In this document: in pieces, positions 10,601 through 23,500 of the stretch | How positions within the stretch are numbered: position 1 is the first letter of the stretch | Layout of the letters: every line of letters begins with the position of its first letter | Assembly: GCA_905331475.1 (NCBI GenBank) | Contig: CAJNYU010001919.1 | Span: 58,971 to 122,970, forward strand | Reading direction: 5' to 3' | Source of the DNA: Rotaria socialis | Taxonomy: Eukaryota > Rotifera > Eurotatoria > Philodinida > Philodinidae | Length of the DNA: 64,000 bases | Translations under genes and position numbers: made by a program | Notes under the pieces: generated by a model | What the model was told of the DNA's origin: nothing | What the model saw: the letters and a program-made list of their open reading frames with translations, nothing else | Database searches by the model: none

Positions 10601-12266
10601 TGAGTCTATTTTTGATTTCTTTATCCGGATATTCATCATCATAATATAGACTATTCACTATCACTGAAAGCGTCTCCGACTCGTGCCATGAAAGGTTTTC
10701 TTTTTATCAATGTTTTTGAGAAAGACAAGAGCTAATTCTCTTTCGATCAACGCCATAAAAACTAAACAGTTCGTCTGCTTTTGTCAACTGTCATGCTTAT
10801 ACATTGATTTCCTTGTTACCAGATCGATTTGAAAATTTTTATATCTACTACATATTATCTTGTTTTACAGTCAGTTACCAGCAACTATGTCGATCTTTTC
10901 ATTCAACATATGTGCTCATGGTTTTATCGTCTCAAACAACAGCTCTTCAATAATCATATTCATTTCTTTTTTTCTTTTAGCATATGTATTTGATTCATGA
11001 AGAATCTTGAAAACCAAAGTTTGAACAATTATATATCGAAGTTTTTATGTAAGATTGACCTCAACATATCTATCTGACAAATATTGTTCAAGCTAGAAAC
11101 ACAATATGCATTTGAAAGAAGAGCGATCCGATTATCTTCTGTTACTGATTCATCTGCTTAGAGAAAACGATCGAAGGGATGTGCACTTGCCGTTCTCGAT
11201 GAAGATTGGCATAATTGCTTATTGCGAAATTGCTCCTAGAAATCTGTTACAGTTTCTGGGTTTCTATGCGAAGAAACAGAAATGGAATTGTTCATATTAA
11301 AATCTGTGAGAGTGGTTTTTTTTCATATTGATATTCTGACATGAGATGATCTAAATTTTGCACTTCAATAGCTCATTTCATCACACATAGCAAAATAACG
11401 TGAACACACTGATCCTTATGATAACGCTTTATCAATTTTTTTGAATTTTCGTTCGTTTTATTCAGAAGATCTCAAGTTTATTGATAAAAAGCATAGGATT
11501 TTGTTGCCCGATTAGAAAAATTCCTTGAGAGTTTTAAGAATACCTTTAAACTGCTGACAATTTGAGCACTGAGATTCGTGTTCAAAACTTCTGACCTATC
11601 GACTCCAACTCAATAGATTCGTGAACTCGATGAGCTCTGCCTTAATGTTCAAAACTAATATATTCTTTTAACTTGCAATTATAAATTATTCAAGTCATGG
11701 AAAAATTGAGAAGAGGATGGTCCCCCTACCATCATATATCTCACGCCAATCCAGAAAAAGAATAGATTTGCATTCTCCATCATTCGCAACATAACATGTG
11801 CCGTTTGTAATCGTTAAGAGATTTTCAGGTACCTCGTACTTCTCTTTAAATCAGCCTAGCATAACATCAAACATTTGGTCGCTCGAGTCAAACGTATGCT
11901 GGCAACGTGTTCCGAACCAGAGATTGTTTTCGTCAGAACAATTTAAAAAAATCCTGCCGCATTGCCTAATTCGTATTCTTCGATGATATCTATTGATGCA
12001 TACCCTTTGAGTAGGTGACCAGACGATATATCCATCAGACGTAATTGATCAAATGTAAATTGTTTACCGTTTAATGTTGTTGTGTGTTCGATAGATAGAG
12101 GATGTTCCATAGCTTTCATTGTTGATGAGCGACAATATCTAATCATTTCAAATAGAGAATACCATTGTACCGAAAAATCGTTCACATCTGTATTCCAATT
12201 TTGCAAACAATCAAAATCATACCCGGAACCGCTGGTTTCACGCATTAGACTAGAAGCACAGCACAA
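7679..12266 (-). pseudogene. Decayed gene of an LDL-receptor class A repeat protein
   Basis: Fragments of one minus-strand gene. From the 5' end: a Cys-poor N-terminal domain (12266-11943, e.g. SSLMRETSGSGYDFDCLQNW); a piece at 11700-11925 with NCSDENNLWFGTRC and a TGA in frame; a short piece near 10590-10640 (DDEYPDKEIKNRLMKINP); a piece at 10213-10028; LDLa-like and Cys-rich stretches at about 9930-9620 (CFLCKGKIDCTNGLDERSC, HCMDSSDE) with a one-base frame break and a TAG; 9731-9073, again split between two frames; and 8330-7679 (GDDEVLDC, DCHEDCPENDNGE) with a TGA, a TAG and a one-base frame change near 7940. Two expected cysteines appear as tyrosine (QFYR, FRYR). The last open piece stops at 7679, or may have spliced at CAG|GTACTG next to the RT remnant. 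LDLa modules are calcium-binding extracellular repeats; this copy is not functional unless the assembly is wrong. Confidence 0.75.
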
Positions 12267-13621
12267 ATCATGCTATTATATACTAGCTAGCAGTTATACT
12301 TTGAAAGATAACAGTAAAAAGTCATACATCCGATTAAAAATTAAAACGCCATGCGCAAAATTGCAATGGCATGATATATTAATTTGGTTTTGATAAAAAA
12401 TATATCATGAAACTTCATTCCGTTTTGAGAATTCATTAAAAACATGTATTTTTTAAAAGCATTTTAAATTGTTAAGTACGTATTCAGGAGGATGATTACG
12501 ACAACTATGAACGTCTGTTCTGTTATGATGAAATACATACCGATTAATGACCAGATCTCGTTATAAAGCATCGTAAATAGTATGAACATAATATGCCATA
12601 TCATAATTACGATGAGACGCCTTTGATATGACTTAAAATAAATATGCACGTATGAATTTTATAACCGAATGCCATGTATTTTGAGTGTCGAAAAATGTTT
12701 TTAAATGACTCATCAACGACAATTCGTTTTTCTCTATGAAAATAATCTGATACAAAGGTGTAGATAATCAAAAAGTATTCTACCGTTTTATTCTATCAAA
12801 AGAGAATAACTTTGTAAGAAAAAGTCATAGTGATCGATCAATTTTTTATTGTTCAATTAACTTATGAACTATTATTTTTTAGCAACCAATCCAAACAAGC
12901 CATATGACGCTATCACAGGAACTACTCAATCGATGCTATTAGATCCGCTTTTATATCCTATAAAAAAAGCAGCACATTTTTGGAAAATTCTCTAGAGAGA
13001 CTACGTGTTTCGCAACAAAAATGTTTTTTATGAAGAGTTCAGAGACGGGTTATAAGAAACCCAGGACAATCATTCCGACGGGAGGAACGGGCATCTTAAA
13101 AGGCCTGACACAACTGTAAAACGGTATAATAATGCATTCATTTTTACCTTATTTCACCGTAATCCGTTTGAATTCTATAAATATCTTGTATTTTCAATTT
13201 ATGGACGCTGAGTATTTCTCGTATTACAGTCGAATACGAAGCAGTTTTCGAGAAACAACGTATTCGCATAAATTCTGATTAGTAATGATACTGCAAAATG
13301 ATCCAAAAAGCGATTCCATCATATACGGAAGATTATGCACAAGAGGCTATATGATAATATTATTCATGAATATGTGATTAAATATTTTTCGATAGACGAG
13401 CATGTTCCAACTTCGTTGTGTCTTCTTTCTTATAGTAGTTCCATTTCTTTGTGTGCGACATCTAAACTTTAATTTCATTTCGTCTCCTAGGATGCGCTAT
13501 TTAAACAAACGTCTTTTCAGCCCCTCCAATGAAATCTTTGCAAAAGAAATGCACTCCTTCAGCTTCCACGTGACAGTCGAATTTATTATTCCTTTAATCG
13601 CATTCAGACCACTTCGCAAGC
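12267..13621. other. Gene-free stretch
   Basis: AT-rich. The open frame 13402-13629 (+) overlaps the next start codon and carries a hydrophobic N-terminus, but nothing shows it is translated; it is the likely 5' region of the glycosyltransferase gene. Confidence 0.55.
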
Positions 13622-14668
13622 ATGAATAGCACGCTTATTTTTAATTCTTTTGCACAAATATTCATGACCAGTGGAATATTTCGATATTTGCGGTTGGTTT
13701 TAATTATTGTTATATCGGGTATATTATTTCAAATTTTAATGACTTTTTCTTATTCAAAATTGCAAAATGGCGTGACTGTTGCCTACTCAGATCCTCCTGT
13801 TCGAGGAATCATTGCCACATTGATTCGCAGTACTAATCATTCCATCTCTCTCACAATCAATATGATGCACTCTTTTCTCTATTTCCATCGAATCAATGGT
13901 AGTTATTCATATCCATTTCTCATATTTCATGATGAAAATTTCACTTCAATAATGCGTCAACAAATACTATCATGTGTACTAAGACGAAACAAACACATAA
14001 AGATTTCATTTGCTCCTGTTAGTTTTAACACGGAAGTCACAATAAATCCTGGCTCGCCTGTTCATAAACCAATTGGATATCGTTTAATGTGTCGATTTTG
14101 GACTTATGATGTATTTTATCATCCTGCAATCCTTCAAGGAAAATATGATTATATAATGAGAATGGACGATGATTCATACTTATCGGATGTAGTTGGCAGT
14201 GATATTTTTCTTCGTGTGAAGAATCAAAGACTAGATTATGCTTATCGAACTACGTATTGGGAAAACACGCCGGCGATGAATCCCATCGTGCAACGTTTCA
14301 TCAATGGAACAGGCTTTCAACCTGGCTGTATTTATAATAATTTCTTTGTCATGCGTTTGAAATGGTTTTATGAATCGAAACGAATCCATAGTTTTATTCG
14401 AGAATTGATGCAAAATAATTTAATGCTTCGAGAATATATTGGTGATGGGTGTGTTCATGCGGTTATGCTACAGTTGGAGAATGGTGGGAAAATAGAACGT
14501 CTTAGTAACATCCCATACGGACATAATTTTCATCTACTGCCACCAGGACATCAACAAGCGACATACATGGGTGTCAATGCGTTTTATGACGAGATGAATC
14601 AATCATGTCATAAGTTTACTATACTTAGAGGTGATAAAGGCCAACTGATACGAATAAAATTATCCTAA
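13622..14668 (+). CDS. GT15-like (KRE2/MNT type) mannosyltransferase, type II membrane protein
   Basis: A single uninterrupted frame of 348 codons. Residues about 22-43 form a hydrophobic signal anchor, so the protein should sit in the Golgi with its catalytic domain in the lumen. The catalytic part keeps the order seen in the GT15 alpha-1,2-mannosyltransferase family: YSYPFLIFHDENF near residue 97, YRLMCRFWTYDVFYHP near 152, then YDYIMRMDDDSYLSD near 175, an acidic cluster where the fungal proteins have an EPD-type motif, and PGCIYNNFFVMRLKWF further on. Several N-glycosylation sites (NHS, NGS, NFT, NGT, NQS). GT15 is best known from fungi and some protists, where it adds mannose to N- and O-glycans and glycolipids. 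No introns, unlike the neighbours, and close to the telomere-like block: consistent with acquisition from another organism, which is inference. The exact acceptor is unknown. Confidence 0.65.
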   Translation: MNSTLIFNSFAQIFMTSGIFRYLRLVLIIVISGILFQILMTFSYSKLQNGVTVAYSDPPVRGIIATLIRSTNHSISLTINMMHSFLYFHRINGSYSYPFLIFHDENFTSIMRQQILSCVLRRNKHIKISFAPVSFNTEVTINPGSPVHKPIGYRLMCRFWTYDVFYHPAILQGKYDYIMRMDDDSYLSDVVGSDIFLRVKNQRLDYAYRTTYWENTPAMNPIVQRFINGTGFQPGCIYNNFFVMRLKWFYESKRIHSFIRELMQNNLMLREYIGDGCVHAVMLQLENGGKIERLSNIPYGHNFHLLPPGHQQATYMGVNAFYDEMNQSCHKFTILRGDKGQLIRIKLS

Positions 14669-16335
14669 TAAGTGATATTTCTGAAAATAGTCCTCATTAT
14701 TATTAACTTTCAGTGCTATTTTCTTCTTTCAACTAGTGTTTTTTTATGGCTGTTATTCTGGTTTATCATCTACCGGTTTGATTAAACGGTAATATTTCCT
14801 GCTCAAATTGTTGCATTTCTTAATTCAACGTCATTTGATAGCTCAATTTATCTTACAAACTTTATCTTGACAGAGAGTGATATCACATAATCAAATAGAA
14901 ACGCTTGATTATATTTTTCGAAAGATTGTACTTTATTTTAAACGTCTAAAAAGAATATCATATGTAGTTTTAGTGTATTCCTAACATAATAAAAGAAATT
15001 TCCTAATAAAACTACGATCACATTTGTTAAACATTTTACGAACTAGTCAGTCACTTTCAGAAGACACTTTGATTAAACTCTCTACATCAATTGAAAATTA
15101 GGTACAGATCCTTTCACAGTTATCCAGTTAGGTGCAACGAAAAATTCGTAGAATTGATTCTACCTGAAGATAATATATGCCGTTGGAAAATAGAATTGTT
15201 TCGTTAACTTTGAAAAAGTATTCATTAGGATGTGAAACAGAGGTATCTATGATGTCGCCGCTACCGCCGTGGTGGCAAATATTTGAGGAAATGTTTGCTT
15301 TATTTTTCTTCGAATTAAAGCGAGTTCTTATGTTTGATGGGCACATAAGAATTTTTTACAAGTGAATGATACTGAGGTGCTAAAAGTATGAATATGAGCC
15401 CATCTGAATTACTTAATTACGTAGTAGTTATCTATTGTGTTCATTGACATATCACTTTCTTATTGTATATTAATCTTTTCAGAAGATCAGCTATAAACGT
15501 AGCACTAGTTCAGTTCCCAATTTTAACCATTTGTTTTTGCAGTTTGTTTGATTAATCAATGCGCTTTAGTTGTCTATCTGTTCAGTACTGTTATGATTTG
15601 TGCACATACATTAGGTGATCTATGTTAGTATTATATCTGGTTATCATTGCATATTCGATGTTAAAGAAATGAATGAATGAATTTTTTATTCAACTGCTGA
15701 GTAAAAACTTAGTTAATAAGTGTTTTACTGACTGCAACTGTAACAGTTCTAAAATTTACGGTTTTGTCATCAGTACAAAAAAACAGCTCCCAAAGAAGAA
15801 AATTATTTTGTGAATTAAAACTCAATTCAATTTAAAAAATCTCAATGGTGAACTTTAAGACAAAAACTTTCCAACGTAAAACTCTTTTTTAGACATGGTT
15901 TGAATCTAGCTTCGAAAATTTTTCTCATATAAATAAGAATTTCGAACTATCCTTCATCATCCGCAAGAATAAATTCGATTGGCTCTGTTCAAACATGGTA
16001 GATGAATTCTTCTATGCTCTGTAAGTTTTTTTTTATTTCTGCATTGATCAACCATACATATTATTTAACAAAACGACAGACAAAATAAGAGTATTTCTTT
16101 TCTCTCCTGTTTTGTTCTCTATAACATTTTCTTTTCATTTTATGTAGTTGAGAATTTAAAAAAAACATAAACGATACATCAAGCACATATTTTTCTTCAA
16201 AACAAACGGAGTCGCTTTTCACTCTTGTGCATTTGCACCACCTTTCACCATTATGAAATAAAATAAAATTTTCACACATCGTTAAAAAAATAAACGAGAG
16301 TAGGGTGTTTACACACATTCATATACCTGAATAGC
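14669..16335. other. Gene-free stretch between the glycosyltransferase and CARD-TPR genes
   Basis: No coding signal on either strand. Small open frames at 15128-15365 and 16061-16318 overlap on opposite strands without motifs. Promoter elements of the downstream gene presumably lie here but none can be pinpointed. Confidence 0.6.
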
Positions 16336-19300
16336 ATGGATCGTGATAGTGCTAATGCAACTCGTTTGAGAGTTAACCGTATTTCATTAATCCAACAGAT
16401 TGATACTCGAGAACTCATACCGAAACTTATTCGTACTAATATTATATCTGCTGACCATGATGTACAATATATTAATCGAGGTACATCAAGAATTGATCGT
16501 GCACGCCGCTTAATTGATTGTCTTCTTGGAGAAGAAAATGAAAATGTGAATCGTCCAGTCAATTGGTATTTGCTATTTCGTAGCATTCTACTAGAAAACC
16601 CATCAGTCTATACTGATCTTGTAAGAGTGCTTGATACTACAAGAATTCAAACGCCGGATGTTAATAATTGTAAATCATCACAAGCATTTACTGATCAACC
16701 AAATAGTAGTCAATCAGATGAACACCAAGAAAGTAATAAGCAAGATTCATTTGATCAAACTGAAGAACAACAAATGAATAATTCAAAGAAAATAAATAAT
16801 ATTCAAAATCAAATAAAAAACATTCAATTTGATCGATATGCTATGAATAAAATTTTAATTGAAGGCAGTTTTCAAAAGGTTATTGACAACCTTACATTTA
16901 ATTCACAGGTATGTAGTTTTGTTGTTGATTAGTCTATCAAAGTATAGTTATAACGTTATGAATTCTTAGTAAATTGGTTAGCACAAGTTTAGCATTTCTG
17001 TACTTTCTAGTTGTTTAAAGAGTTAGAGATTGGTTCAAAAAGAATTGAGTAGCTGAAGAAATTCTCTAACAAGATCCAACAGTCCGGAAAAGCAGAAATT
17101 TCTGAGAGAAAAACTTTATAAGATGTCTCACATATTTTTGTAAGTAAATGAAAATTTTCTATGATTTTTCCTTAAAGCACTACGTTCAATTTACAAATGG
17201 ACTCAAGAAAAATTTTGCGCTTGTTTCTATAGATATTTTTCAAGGTCTTCTACTAACTCAAGGTAGTTGGATATTGTCCATCAAGATCATAGGCACTTTC
17301 TGCTACCCACAATGTTCTGACTTACAAAATCATATTAATCGTATATATATAACTGAATCTCTCTTTAAACTTTGTTAATTAAAAAATAACAATTTATATT
17401 AAGATTCCTGAGCGTTTATTTACTCAACTCAAGCATTCTACGAATGCTTATGATCGTGAACAACTTCTTAGTGAACAAAAGGTGTTTGATAATATGCGCC
17501 GAATTGAATTATTTATTAATTTAATGAAAGAAGAAAAATCTCTATCGAATCAGAATATTTTCGATACACAAGTAGTTGATTTACTTTTCAATGATCCTGT
17601 TCATCAACATCATTTTTATAAATATTTCTTTTCTCTATCACTCGTTTACGGTATTCATTATGATCAACAATTTACTCAAGCATTTAGAAATTTACTTGAT
17701 AAGCAAAATAATGTATTAACAGCTATTGACAACGGATTTCTGCTATATCATTTTTTATATAACTATGGACGATTTGAATTATGTCAAGAAATCATTGAAT
17801 CAATTGTCCAATCATTAACAAAATTAGTTAAAAATCATGACCAGAAATCAATTATATGGACGTATTTATTTCGTGGTTGCTGTGCACTTATACAAGCACA
17901 CAATCAAAGTTTTCAAATTCAAGAAGCATGGACAAGAATTGAAGCAGCTAATGAAATTGCTGATAGCCTTAACGCAGCTGGCATAGGTAATCGAAAAACA
18001 ATAAAAACATAAAAATTCGTATGTTTACTTTTGTTTCTAATAGAAATTGCTAATGATGAATATGGTTGGTTATACACTGCAATAACACAAACAGCTTATG
18101 AAGATGCAAATTTTGATGCTTGCATACAATATAGCTATAAGTAATTTTTTCTGTTCTCTATTATTTAAATTAATAATAGTATTGATTATTAGGGGTCTTA
18201 AATTAGTCGACAAAAATAATCATTCATTAATTGTTGATTTACTTTGTTCATTAACACAAGGTTTAACAGCAAAATGGGTTATGAATAAAGCACAAGAAAC
18301 AGCTGTTATGGCTGTACAATATGCAGGGTATAGTTCTATTCATTGGATTTTATGTGTACATGTTCTCTTTTGTATTCGATGATAGGAAATATTGTGGTAG
18401 GAATAGTCCAAAATATATTCATGCACTTCAACAATTACTACAATATTCAAATGAATTTATTCAAGACCAAAGTTCTGTTGAATTAGCACAGGTATGATAG
18501 AATAGACATTGTAATAGCAATTTTCGCGATAAACTAATTAACAATTGGCAAGAGAAAAGTAGAATTGTTTCTGCTTTAAACAGTTATAGGACTTGGATAT
18601 TATTAAGATATGTAAATAGTCATGAGCGTCTTTTTTGAATTTCTCTTCAAAACTATAAATGTCATATGGCAATCCTTTGCACATCTAAGGTTCGATGATT
18701 GACAACAAAACACAAAATTTTTAACATAAAAGTCAATCAACTTGAATAACAATTCTTCTGCTTATGTAATTTTCATGTGTATCGATTTAATCGAAGAAAT
18801 ATCTTACCGTCCAAAAAATCTGCTAACATGCTCTATTTGTGATTTTGGCAACAGAAAGATGAGAGACAAACAAATTTTCTTTGTGTTGCTATTATTCCAA
18901 TATCGTCATGAATCCAATTAACGTTAAAATAACATTCAAAACTGTTTGAGGGCTTCATCGCTCATATAATGCACTTTCATTCTCATACTGTGTTACATGA
19001 CAATAGATATTTACCTATCAGTCAATGAACACAGGCCTAGCTCATAGAAACGAACATTCAATAATCATAACATAAACAATACTCGATGAATTCTTATTCT
19101 CAGTTATTATGCACACGTTTTTAACAGATAATAGTTAGCTGATCATATCTTCTGTTTAAATTCTATACCTGCTCTGATTATTTGTAAAATTCAAATTTTT
19201 GTTTTTCTTAGAATAATAAATTACATATGAATTTTTAGTATACACTTGATCGTGCTCAAACTGTGTACGGATATGAATCATTGACTGTTGCTCATTGTCA

Positions 19301-20362
19301 TCGAGCTTTATCGAAAAGTTTGATCAATTTTGCTTCGTTAACTCAGTCTCGCCGTAATATTAAATATCCCCTATTTGAAGAGGACATAATTTACTATCAA
19401 AATACATCGATTACAGATCTACCGCCATCATCATCTACATATATTCATCATGCTTACGAAGCATATCGTATGGCTCAAGATTGGTTTGGTGTTGACAGTC
19501 GTATACAATTATTTCCATTTAAGATGACTTTAGCTCATGCTTTACAAGCTCATGTTGCTGCTAATTTTTCTAATAAACAAAATACTCATTTTGAAGATGC
19601 TATAGAATTACTCAATGATTGTCTTTCGATTGCACGAAACATATTTGGTTCAATGAGTTTTAAAGTAGCTCAAATTCATCGACTTCAATCAGCAACATAT
19701 CTCAGTAACAAAATGTTAATATACAACTTTAAAAAAAATTATCATTTTCTTTTATGAATTAATATCATGAATATGTTTAGGTATAATGAAGCTGAAGAAG
19801 AACTACAAACATGTTTACAAATCTATAAACTTTGCTTACCACCGAATAGTTTTCATTATCTTGTAACAAAAGCAAGTTTAGGTTTAATTTATAAACAAAA
19901 AGGAGATTATGAACAAGCGTTAATGTTATTTCAAGATATTTCTGAATCATTAGGTAATTGTTTTTTTCTTCTTAATTTATTATTCTTCAAATTCGTTCGA
20001 TTGTGCCGTTTTCTTTGTATTAATTAGATACAAAAACTCAATCATTTCGTTGGATAAATATGGTCCTTGAAAGTCTGATTGAATGCCATTCTCATATTGA
20101 AGCTAGAACAAATGAAGATTCACCTCGAATAAAAAGTGCTGCAGATAAAGTTCGTTCAGAGCTATACGAATGGCGTCGTGCAAATATGAAACGTATTAAT
20201 ATATTGAATTTAATACATCAAGAGCCTACGCGTTCATTAGAACAATTTGTTCAAGATTTAACAAAATTTCAACAAACTACTGATCGTCTTCATACATTAA
20301 TACATATACAACAGAAAGTGCCAACCCGCATAACACCAATTAAAATACATCAAGAAACTTGA
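16336..20362 (+). CDS. CARD and TPR protein (APPBP2-like TPR region)
   Basis: Eight exons can be joined: 16336-16908, 17404-17986, 18044-18140, 18193-18327, 18386-18491, 19239-19714, 19781-19953 and 20028-20362. They total 2478 nt (825 aa). All have GT..AG ends and phase fits throughout, though the donor at 19715 (GTTAAT) is weak. Residues about 12-95 are a CARD: RVNRISLIQQIDTRELIPKL followed by RGTSRIDRARRLIDCLL, close to the CASP9/APAF1 group. A Ser/Gln/Asn-rich linker follows, then a helical TPR region to the C-terminus (YTLDRAQTVYGYESLTVAHC; EAEEELQTCLQIYKL) that resembles amyloid protein-binding protein 2, a substrate receptor of CUL2 ligases. CARDs mediate homotypic assembly in apoptosis and immunity, so the protein may connect such a platform to a TPR-bound partner; this is inference. 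Introns are short except 17 kb (495 nt) and 18.5-19.2 kb (747 nt). It converges on DLEC1, 138 bp away. Confidence 0.75.
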
Positions 20363-20500
20363 ACAGTTTTTCTTTTTCCTTGTTTTTATTATTACATTTA
20401 TAAAAACAAAACAGAATGAGATCTTTTCACGTTTTTATTAAAGATTAAAAATATAAATAGAAAAAATGGAGTGTGGTTATTTTTTGTCAAAAATTATTAT

Positions 20501-23500
20501 TTAAATATCAAGGATTGCTTCGTATTTTCCATCGTATGAACCTTGCCCAGTTAAGAATACTGAAATTGGTGGTTCACCAAGTAGACCTTCAATCAATAAT
20601 TGACATTCGTACGTTTGATTATGTGAAGCCGTGAAATAAACTGATACGACTTGTTGAACTGATCTGTCCTTTGAATTTAATTGAGTTGTTAATATACCAC
20701 ATTTCGGTTCAATTCGAAATGCTTCATAAGCTTCAGGAATATTAGCTTGAACTAAAATAGAATGTTTCTTTTAGAAAAATTTGTTCACATCATTCAAATT
20801 CCTGATGAATTATATTCTATTTAGATTTTCATAATATGAATGAATTAGATTGTTGCTTTATTCCTTCATCTCCTGGATCAATCACTTTAGGTAGAATGAT
20901 TTAGGATGTACCACTCTCGACATCATTATAACAAGAATGGTTGGTTTTATTAATAAATAATTGTGATCTCACAAAGTACTTATCGGTAAATATTAATAAT
21001 ACTAAATTTTCTTTTCCTATGGTTATCTTGAAAGACAATTCAAAATACTGCGATAAATTATATCGTGAAATCTCTTATTTAGAAGCAACAGCTCTCTTAA
21101 TTAGAGAGGTATATATATCTTGAATACAACACTAAGGATAACGAAATTACCTTTTCGTATTGACCATGCGGACGATGAACAAGTTAAATTCTTCAGAATA
21201 AATTCCTTTTGTCTTGCTTGCTCAAGAAAACATGTTCCGAAATCAATTCGATCGCAACTAACACTTAATATTGGAAAGTATAGTTTTATATCAATTGGTA
21301 TAATTTGTTCCATTTCATTTTGTTTAAATTTAACAGACAATTGCTCACGCCAATGTATTCGACGTCCATGTTCAACTGTTATTGTTTCGTCAATTTTCGA
21401 TAATAAAGATTCGTTTCTATTTAAATTTGCGGGACGAAAACGATCAATAAATTCGGTGGACAAACGAAAATGACATTCTACATTAACTTTTGATTGTGAC
21501 GTTAAACTTGTTGTTACGGATGGTTCAAACGAAAGAAATGAGGAATCTGATATAGCAAGTTCAAATGGTATTGTACATTGTCGTGTATTTAATAAATTTA
21601 ATGTACGCGAATAGGTTATTTCATGACGATTTCGATTTGATAATGTTGATTTTGCTGATACGGCTCTTGATGAAGATTTCGTTGATGATGGTAACGTGCA
21701 ATTGTATAGATTAGGTTGACATGATAATATATCGCCTAATAATAAAAAGAATCAAATAAATTTAGAACAATTTAATCGCTCCTTATTTTTCTGTCGAAGA
21801 TATTTACTTACCAGCTGGAATAGCAAATGAGACTGCATCGGGTTCATCGCCATTACAATCATCGTCATTCAATTCGATACGTAATGATGGCATTTCAAGT
21901 GATGCATGCATATCAAATTGAATTTGTTCTTCATGTTCATAATATATAGGTCGATAGAAGCCTTGACTTTGTGAACCTTGTCTCTATAAATTGAAATATT
22001 AAGAAAGTGATGATGAGAAAAAAATCTTTTGTTCCACCTCTTCTGATACACTTAATACACCGATTATTCGTGCATTACATTTCAAGGGATAATCTTTTAC
22101 TGAACAATTGCGTGGTGTTATAGTTATATCAAGATAAAAATGTTCTCTTGGTTTAACAATCTAATTAGAAATAGAAATAGATGATATATCAATATGAATA
22201 TAAAAATAGCTGCTTTACTTTTTTTAACGATGCAATAGAATAGATAGGATTTATTCTGGAAGTTCGTTTGCCTTGATAAGGCTTGACATAAAGTCTAATT
22301 AATGGTGTTGGTTTATCATCCATGATGCTGACTGATGAATGAGCTAATAACGCTGAATTTCCTCTTGATGTCGTTTCTATAAAATGTATTGGAATAATTT
22401 TTTGTTGTTAAATTACTTCAAAGTATGTCTATGTATAATCATCTATTGCATCTTTGAATTAGGCTATGAATTCATTCTAAGTATTATTATTTTGTTACAT
22501 GGCTGCATTCTAATTTAAGATTTTGCTAGGTAAGTTTGTCTCTTAGATGAGTACACTATAGGATAAATTCAAAGTTTCTATAACTAAGTTCAAATCATGT
22601 GACTGATTTGTACGAAAAACAGAAAATTTTTCTTTTAATCAATCCGTCGCGCACGAACTTAACTTCTTCATCTTCGAAAATAGATTAAAAAGGCAAAACT
22701 TATTTTTTCAAAATTTTCTATTCTTACTCGATGACATGGCTGTTTGAGATATTATTTCTTCGTTACGCTCCACAATAGTTGTATCACTTAGAAAACTATC
22801 AAATGGATTATTATCAATAACTGGTATAAGTTCAACAAGTTTAGAACTTTCTGTTGTATCTTCTTTAACATCATAAACAACCCAATCAATACGTATTGGT
22901 ATATGTGAAATATTTTGCATATGAACTTTTTTTGTTATTGGCAATGAATTATGTAACATTGAACCGAATTGTAGAACAGGTAATGATGAAGCTTTGTCGC
23001 TTTTACTTGTACTTAAATATGTTTTTATTGGATTACCAGTTATATGAACTCGAATAGGAATTTCTTTTATTGAGTCCATCCCTTCAATCTAGTCATCAAA
23101 AACAAAATTTAACAAAACAAAAACCATTTTCAAATAATTACTTGAAGCTGCAAAGTATCAGTATAGTCTCCCCACATAGAGCTCGTAACTGACAATGGAA
23201 TAATCGTTGTTTCACGAGGAGGCAATGCATAGGCAGTTGTCTCTGAGTTTTCCAAATGGAAACCAACACCAATTTCTTGTTCAGTAGGTTCAAAATTTTG
23301 TGTTTCTAAAAATAGATACATTCGATAAAAACGTTTCAAAAGGACATTTTAATGATTATTTCTTACTACGCCCGTTTGCAACTGACAATGGCTAAACAAG
23401 AAGATCAATAATGCTCAGTTATCAAAAATATATTGATATTTTCTTACTCGTGTTTTAAATTTCGCTATTTTCGCTTTGACTCCACTTTCTATATCGGTTA

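Noticed and set aside
13402-13629. 75-codon frame overlapping the glycosyltransferase start
   Set aside because: No motif and no evidence of translation; more likely 5' leader.
21120-21473. 117-codon plus-strand frame
   Set aside because: Antisense to the conserved C-terminal DLEC1 exon.
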